A DNA stretch of 11,398 nt, from contig CAMLLF010000056.1 in NCBI GenBank assembly GCA_946480705.1, positions 1 through 11,398 of the forward strand, written 5' to 3'. Source of the DNA: an uncultured Lysobacteraceae bacterium. Lineage in GTDB: Bacteria > Pseudomonadota > Gammaproteobacteria > Xanthomonadales > Rhodanobacteraceae. The position numbers and the translations under genes are program-made. The notes under the pieces were generated by a model. The model made no database searches. It saw only the letters and a list, made by a program, of their open reading frames with translations, and was not told where the DNA came from. This document shows positions 1 through 6,264 of this stretch, in pieces. How positions within the stretch are numbered: the first letter of the stretch is position 1; the number at the start of each line of letters is the position of its first letter.

Positions 1-582
1 TTCCCAGGCGACGACCCCATCGCTGCGGCTGTAGATCGACGTGACCGGCGCGCGGTGGCTCGCGCGGACCAGTGCGCGCACGCTGCGGCTGTCCGACGGT
101 GTGCCGCCGAGCCATGCATAGAGCCGCGACAGATGGCTCGCATCGGGATCGGCCGTCAGCGGCGAGCCGAGCGCGACGACGCGCGCCACGTGCTGCGGCA
201 GCCGGCCGGCGACGGCACGGGCCATCAGTCCGCCGAGTGACCAGCCGACGATGCGCACGCGGCGGCGCGTGCGGCGCGCAATCGACCGGATGCGGCAGGA
301 CAGCCGCCGCATCACGTCGCCGCGCGGACCGCGGTTTATTCCAAGATTCCATGTGTGCACATCGAAGCCGGCGGCGTCGAGGTGGTCGCGCAGCAGCGCG
401 GTCGCGGCATCCGACGTCGCGAAGCCGGGCACGACGAGCACGGGTTCGCCGCGCGCGCGGCGGCGCGGCCGGCGCCGGATCAAGGTCGCGCGACCGAGAT
501 CGAGGAGCACGCGCAGTTCGCCCGCCGCCTTCCATAGCGACGGGGGTGCGATCTTGGCAGCGGGCGGGACGTTCCCTGTCAT
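1..582 (-). CDS. Alpha/beta-hydrolase (esterase/lipase-like), 3' end cut by window edge
   Basis: An open frame of 194 codons runs from the ATG at 582 to position 1 without a stop, so the C-terminus lies outside the window. Visible features fit the alpha/beta-hydrolase fold. A beta-strand ending in VLVVPGFATSD (about residues 48-58) probably carries the oxyanion turn. The nucleophile elbow is GWSLGG, with Ser115 as the likely nucleophile. Further on, LGSPL sits around 138-142, and YSRSDGVV near the cut end has Asp188 as candidate catalytic acid. The catalytic His would lie beyond the edge. This arrangement resembles the PGAP1-like/triacylglycerol-lipase-like esterases found in many proteobacteria. 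There is no signal peptide, so it is probably cytoplasmic; its substrate cannot be told. The start has only a weak AGG upstream. It lies downstream of the lamin-tail gene on the same strand but is separated from it by a strong terminator, so it should have its own promoter. Confidence 0.85.
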   Translation of the reverse strand, partial: MTGNVPPAAKIAPPSLWKAAGELRVLLDLGRATLIRRRPRRRARGEPVLVVPGFATSDAATALLRDHLDAAGFDVHTWNLGINRGPRGDVMRRLSCRIRSIARRTRRRVRIVGWSLGGLMARAVAGRLPQHVARVVALGSPLTADPDASHLSRLYAWLGGTPSDSRSVRALVRASHRAPVTSIYSRSDGVVAWE

Positions 583-765
583 GGCAAACCTGTGCGGGCG
601 GTGCGATGTCCGGTTACGCGGGTTCCGCAATGGCCGTGCCAGACACCGCCGCGCGCCGCAGCCGGCGGAAACGCCGCGTTTTCCACGCTTTCCGCCGCAC
701 GCCGCCGTTACCGCATCCCGCAGTTCGCACGCCGGCAGAACCCGGTATCGCGGAATGCAAGAACG

Positions 766-795
766 AAAAAAAAAAGCGACCGCCGGAGCGGTCGC
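766..795 (-). terminator. Rho-independent terminator of the lamin-tail gene
   Basis: The arms GCGACCGC (776-783) and GCGGTCGC (788-795) form a perfect 8-bp stem with a 4-nt loop. Read on the minus strand, the stem is followed at once by ten T (766-775), the classic intrinsic terminator layout. It lies about 45 nt past the stop codon of the gene ending at 841. Confidence 0.9.
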
Positions 796-812
796 CTTTC
801 CGTTGCATGCAT

Positions 813-832
813 CGGCCGTCGACCGACGGCCG
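813..832 (-). terminator. Second perfect stem-loop just after the lamin-tail stop codon
   Basis: CGGCCGTC (813-820) and GACGGCCG (825-832) pair perfectly around a 4-nt loop, 8 nt past the stop codon on the minus strand. There is no T-run behind it, so alone it is not an intrinsic terminator. It may protect the mRNA 3' end, help pausing, or act together with the 766-795 terminator. Confidence 0.45.
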
Positions 833-840
833 CTTTGAGG

Positions 841-2865
841 TCAGTCGACGAACCGGCGACGCGCGCCGGCCGCGACGAATACGAGCAGCACGCCGAGCAG
901 CAGCAGCATCGGCGGCGACAGCATCGGCATTTCGGTCGTGACGATCGGAGCGACGCCGTTGAAGATGACGACGTTGTCGATGCTGGTCGACGGAGTACTC
1001 GTGTTGCCGACCGCATCGATGGCCGCACCGGCAACGATGCTGATCGTCACCGTGCCGTTCGTCGTCATGCCGCTGACGGCGACGTTGAAGACCGTCGGGC
1101 CGCCTGTGACGACAGCGGTCGTCGCGCCGGCGGTGCCGCCGAGGATGATGTCGGCCGCATCGAAGTTGCTGACGGGTTCGCTGAAGGTCACGGTGAAGTT
1201 GATCGGCGAGGTCGGCGCCGGATCGGGCTGGCCGACGGCCTGTTCGACCGTCACGGTCGGTGCGGTGCGATCGACGTCGTAGGCCTGGCCGGTCGTGAAG
1301 TTGCCGTTGCCGGCGCCGACGCCGCCGAGCGGGGTGGTGCCCGCGACGATCGTGTCGTCGTCGACGACATCGAGACGGATCGTGCCGGTGCCGCTGCCCG
1401 TGGCGACCGCGACGTTGCGCGTCGTGCCGCTGCCGGTGACGCTCGTGACGCTGGCACCGGCGATGGTGCCGGTCGTCGTCAGTGTGAAGTCGCTCGTGTC
1501 GACGCCGGCGACCGCGAGATCGAAGGTGACCGTGTAGTTCACGGTCGGCGCATTCGTCGGGTTCGCGTCGACGCGAACGCTGCTCGTGACGTTCGGCGGC
1601 GTGCAGCCGCCGTCGGTCGCGCAGTCGAACTGGATCACGTTGCCAGTGATGCTGACGCCGGCAGAGGTCAGGCCTTCCGGCACGAGACCGAGCTTGAAGT
1701 GGCCGGTCTGCTGGATGCCGTTGAGCACGCGCACGTCGATCGACGCACCGTTGGCGAGCGGCGTCGCGAGCGTGACCGAGCCGACCGACATCGAGCCGTT
1801 GAAGCCACTGCCGTTGGGCTGGCTCGGCGGCTGTTCGAGCGTCGTGCCCTGCACGGTGACGTTGCTCGTGCCGCTGCCGCAGGGCGGGCGGTCGACCGTG
1901 ACGACCACGGCGGTCGAGGAGCGCGGACGGAAGTCGGCAATGCCCGACGGTGCCGGAAACGTCGTCAGGTCGACGATGCGGAAGCGCAGGCGCGTGAGGT
2001 TCTGGCCCGACGAGTTCGTGTACGTGAAGCGGATGTCCTGCGTGCCGAAGGTGGAGTTGTTCGCCGGATCGCTCGTGAAATCGCGGACCGAGTTCGGCGG
2101 GCTCTGGCCGGAGACGCAGGTGTCGAGAACGTCCCAGGTGCCCGATGCCGGATTCGTGATCGGCGAGGACGCGTTTTCAGGACCCGGCGCACCGAGGCGC
2201 TGGCCCGCACCGGCACTCGTGCCGTTGGTGTCGACGAAAATGAAGTCGACCGCGTTATTGTCGCTGTCCGCGATGGTGGGATTCGGACAGCTGCCGAAGG
2301 TCGTGATGCTGCCGCCCTTGCCGCAGGAGTCGCGGTAGAACGAGTAGTCGATCGAGAACGGCACGAGTGCCGGGTAGCCGGTGCCTTCCTTGTACAGCGC
2401 GTTGGCTTCCGACGTGGAGCCGACGGCGTCCATGCGGTTGGCCAGCGTGAAATCGGCCGGCTCGCTGGTGTTGAACAGCGCGATGCCGGCGTTGTCGGGA
2501 ATGTCGGTCGTGTATGTGGCATCGCCCGTGGCGGTCGTGCCGTTGCCGGCCGGATAGCTCGCGAGCGAATAGCCGACGGAGTTGACGGCGAGCCAGTGGC
2601 CGCGATTCGGAATCACGGTGCCGTTCGGGATGATGGCGCGCGCGACGCCGTTGGAAGCGGCGATGGCGTAGCCGGTGCCCGAGCTGGCGGCGACCGTGTG
2701 GTCGGCGCCGCTGTTGTTGTAGATCTCGACGAATTCGTCGTTGGCCCCGTTCGGACCACGAACGCGGAACTCGCTGATGATCAGCGGTGCGGAAAGCGCT
2801 GCCTGTGCAGCGAGCAAACCGAATACCCCGGCCGCAAGCCGGCCCGTCAACCGAATCGATCTCAT
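841..2865 (-). CDS. Secreted lamin-tail-domain protein with Ig-like repeats and C-terminal sorting tail
   Basis: A 674-residue exported protein. A signal peptide spans residues 1-26 (basic MRSIR, hydrophobic core, likely cleavage after ALSA). The mature N-terminus starts directly with a lamin-tail (LTD) domain: PLIISEFRVRG followed by NDEFVEIYNN. The long Thr/Ser/Asn-rich middle has a few cysteines. Two tandem bacterial Ig-like modules follow, one from about 427 (NYTVTF, GVDTSDFTL) and one from about 534 (TAPTVTV, NFTVTFSEPV, NFDAADI). The C-terminus has MPMLSPP at 646-652, a hydrophobic segment and ARRR, resembling the IPTL-CTERM type of exosortase-dependent tail. The protein is therefore probably processed and displayed or released outside the cell. 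The ATG at 2865 was chosen because it opens the signal peptide and AGGGAG lies 6-7 nt upstream; the frame stays open further upstream, but that part overlaps the glycosylase gene. A weak -10-like TAGATT (2930-2935, minus strand) is the only promoter hint. Its function (adhesion, matrix, enzyme partner) is unknown. Confidence 0.88.
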   Translation of the reverse strand: MRSIRLTGRLAAGVFGLLAAQAALSAPLIISEFRVRGPNGANDEFVEIYNNSGADHTVAASSGTGYAIAASNGVARAIIPNGTVIPNRGHWLAVNSVGYSLASYPAGNGTTATGDATYTTDIPDNAGIALFNTSEPADFTLANRMDAVGSTSEANALYKEGTGYPALVPFSIDYSFYRDSCGKGGSITTFGSCPNPTIADSDNNAVDFIFVDTNGTSAGAGQRLGAPGPENASSPITNPASGTWDVLDTCVSGQSPPNSVRDFTSDPANNSTFGTQDIRFTYTNSSGQNLTRLRFRIVDLTTFPAPSGIADFRPRSSTAVVVTVDRPPCGSGTSNVTVQGTTLEQPPSQPNGSGFNGSMSVGSVTLATPLANGASIDVRVLNGIQQTGHFKLGLVPEGLTSAGVSITGNVIQFDCATDGGCTPPNVTSSVRVDANPTNAPTVNYTVTFDLAVAGVDTSDFTLTTTGTIAGASVTSVTGSGTTRNVAVATGSGTGTIRLDVVDDDTIVAGTTPLGGVGAGNGNFTTGQAYDVDRTAPTVTVEQAVGQPDPAPTSPINFTVTFSEPVSNFDAADIILGGTAGATTAVVTGGPTVFNVAVSGMTTNGTVTISIVAGAAIDAVGNTSTPSTSIDNVVIFNGVAPIVTTEMPMLSPPMLLLLGVLLVFVAAGARRRFVD

Positions 2866-2962
2866 GAGTTTCTCCCTCTGAATCGTCACGTGCGCATGCG
2901 CCGGCGCGCCGCTCGGCAATGCCGGGGCGAATCTAGGCGAAAGCGCGATGAAAAGCACGGCA

Positions 2963-3003
2963 TTCGGCGCGGTTTTCGGAGGGGAAAAACCCTCAGCGCC
3001 GAA
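2963..3003 (-). terminator. Nested inverted repeat between the glycosylase and lamin-tail genes
   Basis: TTCGGCGC (2963-2970) and GCGCCGAA (2996-3003) are perfect 8-nt inverted copies. Inside, either GGTTTT pairs with AAAACC or GAGGG pairs with CCCTC, which are mutually exclusive inner stems. It starts about 65 nt past the stop of the upstream glycosylase gene. No T-run follows on the minus strand, so termination is only one possibility; an RNA switch or leader structure in the 5' region of the lamin-tail gene is another. Confidence 0.35.
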
Positions 3004-3067
3004 GACGACTCCGAAACGCACGGGTGCCGGCGAACCGAACAGATCGCAGGGCGTCGTACTGCCGTGC

Positions 3068-3952
3068 TCAGAGCAGCTGGTCGATGTCCTTCGGCCAGCT
3101 GTCGTGAAGCAGCCGCGACAGCGCGCGATCGGCGAGCACCTTGCCGCCGGTCTGGCAGCGCGCGCAGTAGTTCGCCTCGTTCTCGGCATAGACGATGCGC
3201 TGCACCGGCGCACCGCAGTCGGGGCAGGGCTTGCCGTAGCGGCCGTGCACGGCCATGGCGTCGTGGAAGGCGGTGACTTTTTCCGGAAACGCGTCGCCGG
3301 TTTCCGCGGCGAGGCGCCGCGTCCATTCGTCGAGCACATCGATCGCGGCCCGATGCAGCCGCGCGGCGTCGGCCGGCGACAGCTTCGCGCCGAGCGCGAA
3401 CGGCGACAGCTTCGCGCGGTGCAGGATTTCGTCGGAATAGCTGTTGCCGATGCCGCTGAACAGGCGCGGGTCGGTGAGCGCGCGCTTGATCGTGTGATTG
3501 CCGCGCGCGATGCGTTCGGCGAACTGCGCCGCGTCGAGCGCGGCGACGTCGACGCCGCCCGGATCGAGCGCGGCGAGCGCGGCCTCGCCGGCGACATAGT
3601 GCAGCGAGGCGCGGCGCTTCGTGCCGGCTTCGGTCAGATACAGCGTGCCGGACTCGAACGCGAAGCTGGCCAGCGCGATCCTGCCGGGCGGCTTTCCGTT
3701 CGCGTCGCGCCAGCGCAGGCGCCCGGCGATCATCAGGTGGATCACGATGAAGCGTTCGCCGTCGAGCGCGAGCACGATGCGCTTGCCGAGCCGGCGTATG
3801 CCGGTGACGCGGCGACCGCCGGCATCGGCGATCGGCGGATCGACCGTGCGCAGCACGAACGGATTGGCCAGCGCGACGCGCTGCAGGACATGCCCGACGA
3901 GCCGTCGTTCGAGATGGTCGGTGTAGACCGCGATGTCGGGCAGCTCGGGCAT
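3068..3952 (-). CDS. Divergent Fpg/Nei-family DNA glycosylase/AP lyase
   Basis: A 294-residue protein of the Fpg/Nei base-excision-repair family, which removes damaged bases and nicks the abasic site. After Met removal the N-terminus is PELPD, placing the catalytic Pro and Glu. Lys57 in RRLGKRI matches the conserved beta-turn lysine, and His72 lies in IHL. The helix-two-turn-helix region has IKRAL followed by SGIGNSYSDEI (Asn170 conserved). A C-terminal zinc finger follows (Cys243, Cys246, Cys263, Cys266). It departs from classical MutM: the DPRRFG loop is replaced by TEAGTKRRASL (107-117), the void-filling Met is Ile75, and the zinc-finger Arg aligns with Asn258 in ENEANYC. This points to a separate subfamily whose lesion preference may differ from 8-oxoguanine. 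The ATG at 3952 was chosen because it gives PELPD, with GGAG upstream at good spacing; the frame extends upstream, but a longer protein would bury the catalytic Pro. It is divergent from the cupin gene, 68 nt away. Confidence 0.93.
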   Translation of the reverse strand: MPELPDIAVYTDHLERRLVGHVLQRVALANPFVLRTVDPPIADAGGRRVTGIRRLGKRIVLALDGERFIVIHLMIAGRLRWRDANGKPPGRIALASFAFESGTLYLTEAGTKRRASLHYVAGEAALAALDPGGVDVAALDAAQFAERIARGNHTIKRALTDPRLFSGIGNSYSDEILHRAKLSPFALGAKLSPADAARLHRAAIDVLDEWTRRLAAETGDAFPEKVTAFHDAMAVHGRYGKPCPDCGAPVQRIVYAENEANYCARCQTGGKVLADRALSRLLHDSWPKDIDQLL

Positions 3953-3983
3953 GCGTTCTCCGCAGCACAGAATGCGCCGCGGC

Positions 3984-3992
3984 ACGATAGCA
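3984..3992 (-). promoter_or_regulatory. Possible extended -10 promoter element for the glycosylase gene
   Basis: On the minus strand the 68-nt divergent spacer reads TGCTATCGT, an extended TG plus a 4/6 match to TATAAT, about 32 nt upstream of the start codon. No good -35 box is visible. This is weak by itself, but such a match is less likely by chance in very GC-rich sequence. Confidence 0.2.
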
Positions 3993-4020
3993 TCGGCGCA
4001 CTTCCCGCGGAGCACCTGCC

Positions 4021-4452
4021 ATGCGTCGACCGTCGCTGTTCGCCTGCCTGCTCGTATTCGCCGTACCGGGCGCGTCCGCGCTCGAGAACGACGATGCGGT
4101 GAAAGTGACGCCGCTCATGAAGACCACGACGAGCTGGGACGGCAAGCCGCTGGTCTATCCGACGGGACAGGCCGAAGTCTCCGCGCTCGTCGTCGAGATC
4201 GCGCCCGGCGGCGAGACGGCCTGGCATCGGCATCCCGTGCCGTCGTTCGGCGTCGTGCTCGAAGGCGCGCTCGAAGTCCGGCTCGAAGACGGCCGCGTGC
4301 AGCGGCTCGAACGCGGCCAGGCGCTGGCCGAGGTCGTCGGAACTTTGCACAATGGTCGCAATGTGGACGACACGCCGCTCAAGCTGCTCGTGTTCTACGC
4401 GGGCAGCGTGGGGCAGCCGCTGACGGTGAAGGCGGCGACCGGCAAGCCTTGA
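4021..4452 (+). CDS. Exported small cupin-domain protein
   Basis: A 143-residue single-domain cupin. A short signal peptide (residues 1-20, ending GASA) suggests export to the periplasm. The cupin motif 1 region is APGGETAWHRHPVPSFGVVLEG, here described by its parts: PGG at 62-64, the metal ligands His69 and His71, and the closing LEG at 80-82. Motif 2 supplies His110 in GTLHN. Two or three histidines can hold a divalent metal, but the usual motif-1 Glu is not evident. Substrate is unknown; such small cupins range from dioxygenases and isomerases to sensors. The ATG has GGAG eight nt upstream (4009-4012). It is divergent from the DNA glycosylase and 197 nt ahead of the next plus-strand gene, so it is probably transcribed alone. 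Confidence 0.85.
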   Translation: MRRPSLFACLLVFAVPGASALENDDAVKVTPLMKTTTSWDGKPLVYPTGQAEVSALVVEIAPGGETAWHRHPVPSFGVVLEGALEVRLEDGRVQRLERGQALAEVVGTLHNGRNVDDTPLKLLVFYAGSVGQPLTVKAATGKP

Positions 4453-4649
4453 GAGCGTTAGAACCCGGTTATGCGATGTGCGCGGGGCACCGTCATCGCC
4501 GGGGATGGGTTCGTACGTTCCTCAGCCTTCCGTTTGCTTTCTGGATAAATGAATTAGCGGAACGTCGGGCGCATCCGCCCGCGTTGGGGGGCGCGTGTCG
4601 TTCGCCCGTCTACAGCGAACGAAATCCCCCACAGCGAAAGGAACCCGCG

Positions 4650-6167
4650 ATGAAACTTCGTTCGTGTGCGCTCGCGCTCGCGATGTCGGCTGCCGCCTTC
4701 TCTCCGGCCGGCGCGATGTATCTGAACCCGCAGGGCACCGGCCAGGTGCTGCTGTTTCCGTATTTCAGCGTCAACAGCGGGCAGTCGACGCTGATCAGGC
4801 TCGTCAACACGACGAATCGCGCGAAGTATCTGCAGATTCGTTTCCGCGAGGGCTACAACAGCCGCACCGTGCTCGATTTCCACATCGCGCTCGCGCCGAA
4901 CGATGCGTGGACCGGAACCGTGTTCGCGACCGACACCGCCGGCGGCGCACGCATCATGACGCGCGACGAAAGCTGCACGGCGCCGGACAAGCCGTTCTGG
5001 GAGGCGCCGTTCCCGGGCGGCGGCTATCAGCAGTCGTTCCTGCCGTTTGCCTACACCGGATCGAACGAGGACACCGGTCCGACGCAGCCGATGCGCATGC
5101 GCGAGGGGCATTTCGAAGTCGTCGAACTGGCCGAACTCGACGGCGCGCTCGCGGCGGCCGTGACCGGCCAGCATCCGCCGAATTGCGCCCCGCTGCAGGT
5201 CATCGATCCGACCTCGCCGGATCTCCGTCCGCCGGGCGGCGGTCTCTACGGCGCCTTCAGCATCGTCGACGCGGGCGAAGGCACGCTGATCGGCGGCAAT
5301 GCGACCGCGGTCGAGGACTTCTCGCAGTACTCGTTGCTGACGGACTTCGCGACGGTTCCCGAATACCTCGCCGTCGGCAACAGCCGTCCCGGCGAAGCCG
5401 ATGCCGTGCTGCCGGCCGGCAGCGGCGGCCTGAGGCTGGTCTATCCGACGGACGGATCGCCGAACCGCGCGAAGGATGCGCTCTCGGCGCTGCTGATGAC
5501 GGACAGCGTCTACGGCCAGATGGATCGCACGCTCGCGGCGGGCAGCCTGACCGAGTGGGTCGTCACGGCGCCGACGAAATTCCTGTACACGGACAACCAG
5601 GTGCTCGGCGTACCGCTGGGTTCGACGACCGGCGCCGTGGCGCCGTTCGAAGCCGTGTTCGGCGGTGCGCTGCCGGGTGGGTCGTGTTCGCGGTATGCGG
5701 CGAAGGGTTTCGATCGCGAAGGACGCGCGATCATGTTCGTCGAGGATCCGGATTTCTCGCGCGTGGAAGACCTGCCCATGCCGCCGCCGGGGCAGCATCC
5801 GCAGCACGCGCTGTGTTTCGCGACGACCGTGGTGCATTTCTCCGACCGCGCACTGGACGGCACTACGCCGCTGCTCGGCTCGCGGCTCGGCAGCAAGCTC
5901 TGGAACCCGTCACCGGCCGTCGAGACTGCCGACGTGCGTATCGATGTCGGCGCGCGTCTGAACGGCTCCGCGCGCATGTACAACGTGCTGCCGCCGGGCA
6001 TTGCGGGGCCGGCATTGCGCGGACTGCCGCTGATCGGGTTCGAAGCCGTGCGTTACGTCAACGGCAATGTTGCGCCGGGCGTGCTCGCGAACTACACGAC
6101 GGCGACGCCGCTGCGCGGGGCGGCCGTCTGCACGAACGGCGGCGGCCGGCCGGTCGCGTGTCCGTGA
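4650..6167 (+). CDS. Exported protein of unknown function (YLNPxGxGQVLLFPYF type)
   Basis: A 505-residue protein with a clear signal peptide (residues 1-22, cleavage after AGA). The mature protein opens with MYLNPQGTGQVLLFPYF, then STLIRLVNTT and REGYNSRTVLDF. I recognise this pattern from unnamed exported proteins of proteobacteria, but no function is known to me. Six cysteines follow the signal peptide, an even number consistent with disulfides in the periplasm or outside. The last two form a small C-terminal loop closed by VACP. There is no transmembrane anchor, LPxTG or PEP-CTERM tail, and no lipobox. The ATG at 4650 has AAAGGA seven nt upstream and opens the signal peptide; the frame is open far upstream but reads through unrelated sequence. 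The 197-nt upstream spacer holds an AT-richer patch (4531-4556, with GGATAAAT) that may be its promoter, and a small CGGGCG/CGCCCG hairpin (4566-4581). Confidence 0.82.
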   Translation: MKLRSCALALAMSAAAFSPAGAMYLNPQGTGQVLLFPYFSVNSGQSTLIRLVNTTNRAKYLQIRFREGYNSRTVLDFHIALAPNDAWTGTVFATDTAGGARIMTRDESCTAPDKPFWEAPFPGGGYQQSFLPFAYTGSNEDTGPTQPMRMREGHFEVVELAELDGALAAAVTGQHPPNCAPLQVIDPTSPDLRPPGGGLYGAFSIVDAGEGTLIGGNATAVEDFSQYSLLTDFATVPEYLAVGNSRPGEADAVLPAGSGGLRLVYPTDGSPNRAKDALSALLMTDSVYGQMDRTLAAGSLTEWVVTAPTKFLYTDNQVLGVPLGSTTGAVAPFEAVFGGALPGGSCSRYAAKGFDREGRAIMFVEDPDFSRVEDLPMPPPGQHPQHALCFATTVVHFSDRALDGTTPLLGSRLGSKLWNPSPAVETADVRIDVGARLNGSARMYNVLPPGIAGPALRGLPLIGFEAVRYVNGNVAPGVLANYTTATPLRGAAVCTNGGGRPVACP

Positions 6168-6253
6168 CGGCGCAGCGGCGAGTGCGGGCGTGTCGCGGCT
6201 TTCGCGGCGCGCTCACCGTCGTGCTGCGATCGTCGAGCCCGTCGTCACGGAAC

Positions 6254-6258
6254 GGAGG
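6254..6258 (+). promoter_or_regulatory. Ribosome binding site fixing a GTG start
   Basis: GGAGG lies six nt before the GTG at 6265. It is a perfect Shine-Dalgarno core at ideal spacing, and it decides the start of the ROK-like gene. Starting upstream would run into the preceding gene. Confidence 0.75.
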
Positions 6259-6264
6259 ACGGGC

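Noticed and set aside
592..3276. 894-codon open frame on the plus strand across the lamin-tail gene
   Set aside because: The product is an Arg/Asp/Val-rich low-complexity string with no fold-like pattern, typical of the antisense frame of a GC-rich gene. The minus-strand gene has a signal peptide, known domains and a ribosome site.
4021..4083. Lipobox in the cupin signal peptide (LFAC at residues 6-9)
   Set aside because: The cysteine comes too early, with a Phe at -2 and almost no hydrophobic core before it; GASA at 17-20 is a better signal peptidase I site.
4554..5837. 427-codon minus-strand frame opposite the exported-protein gene
   Set aside because: Arg/His-rich shadow frame; the plus strand has the signal peptide and a good ribosome site.
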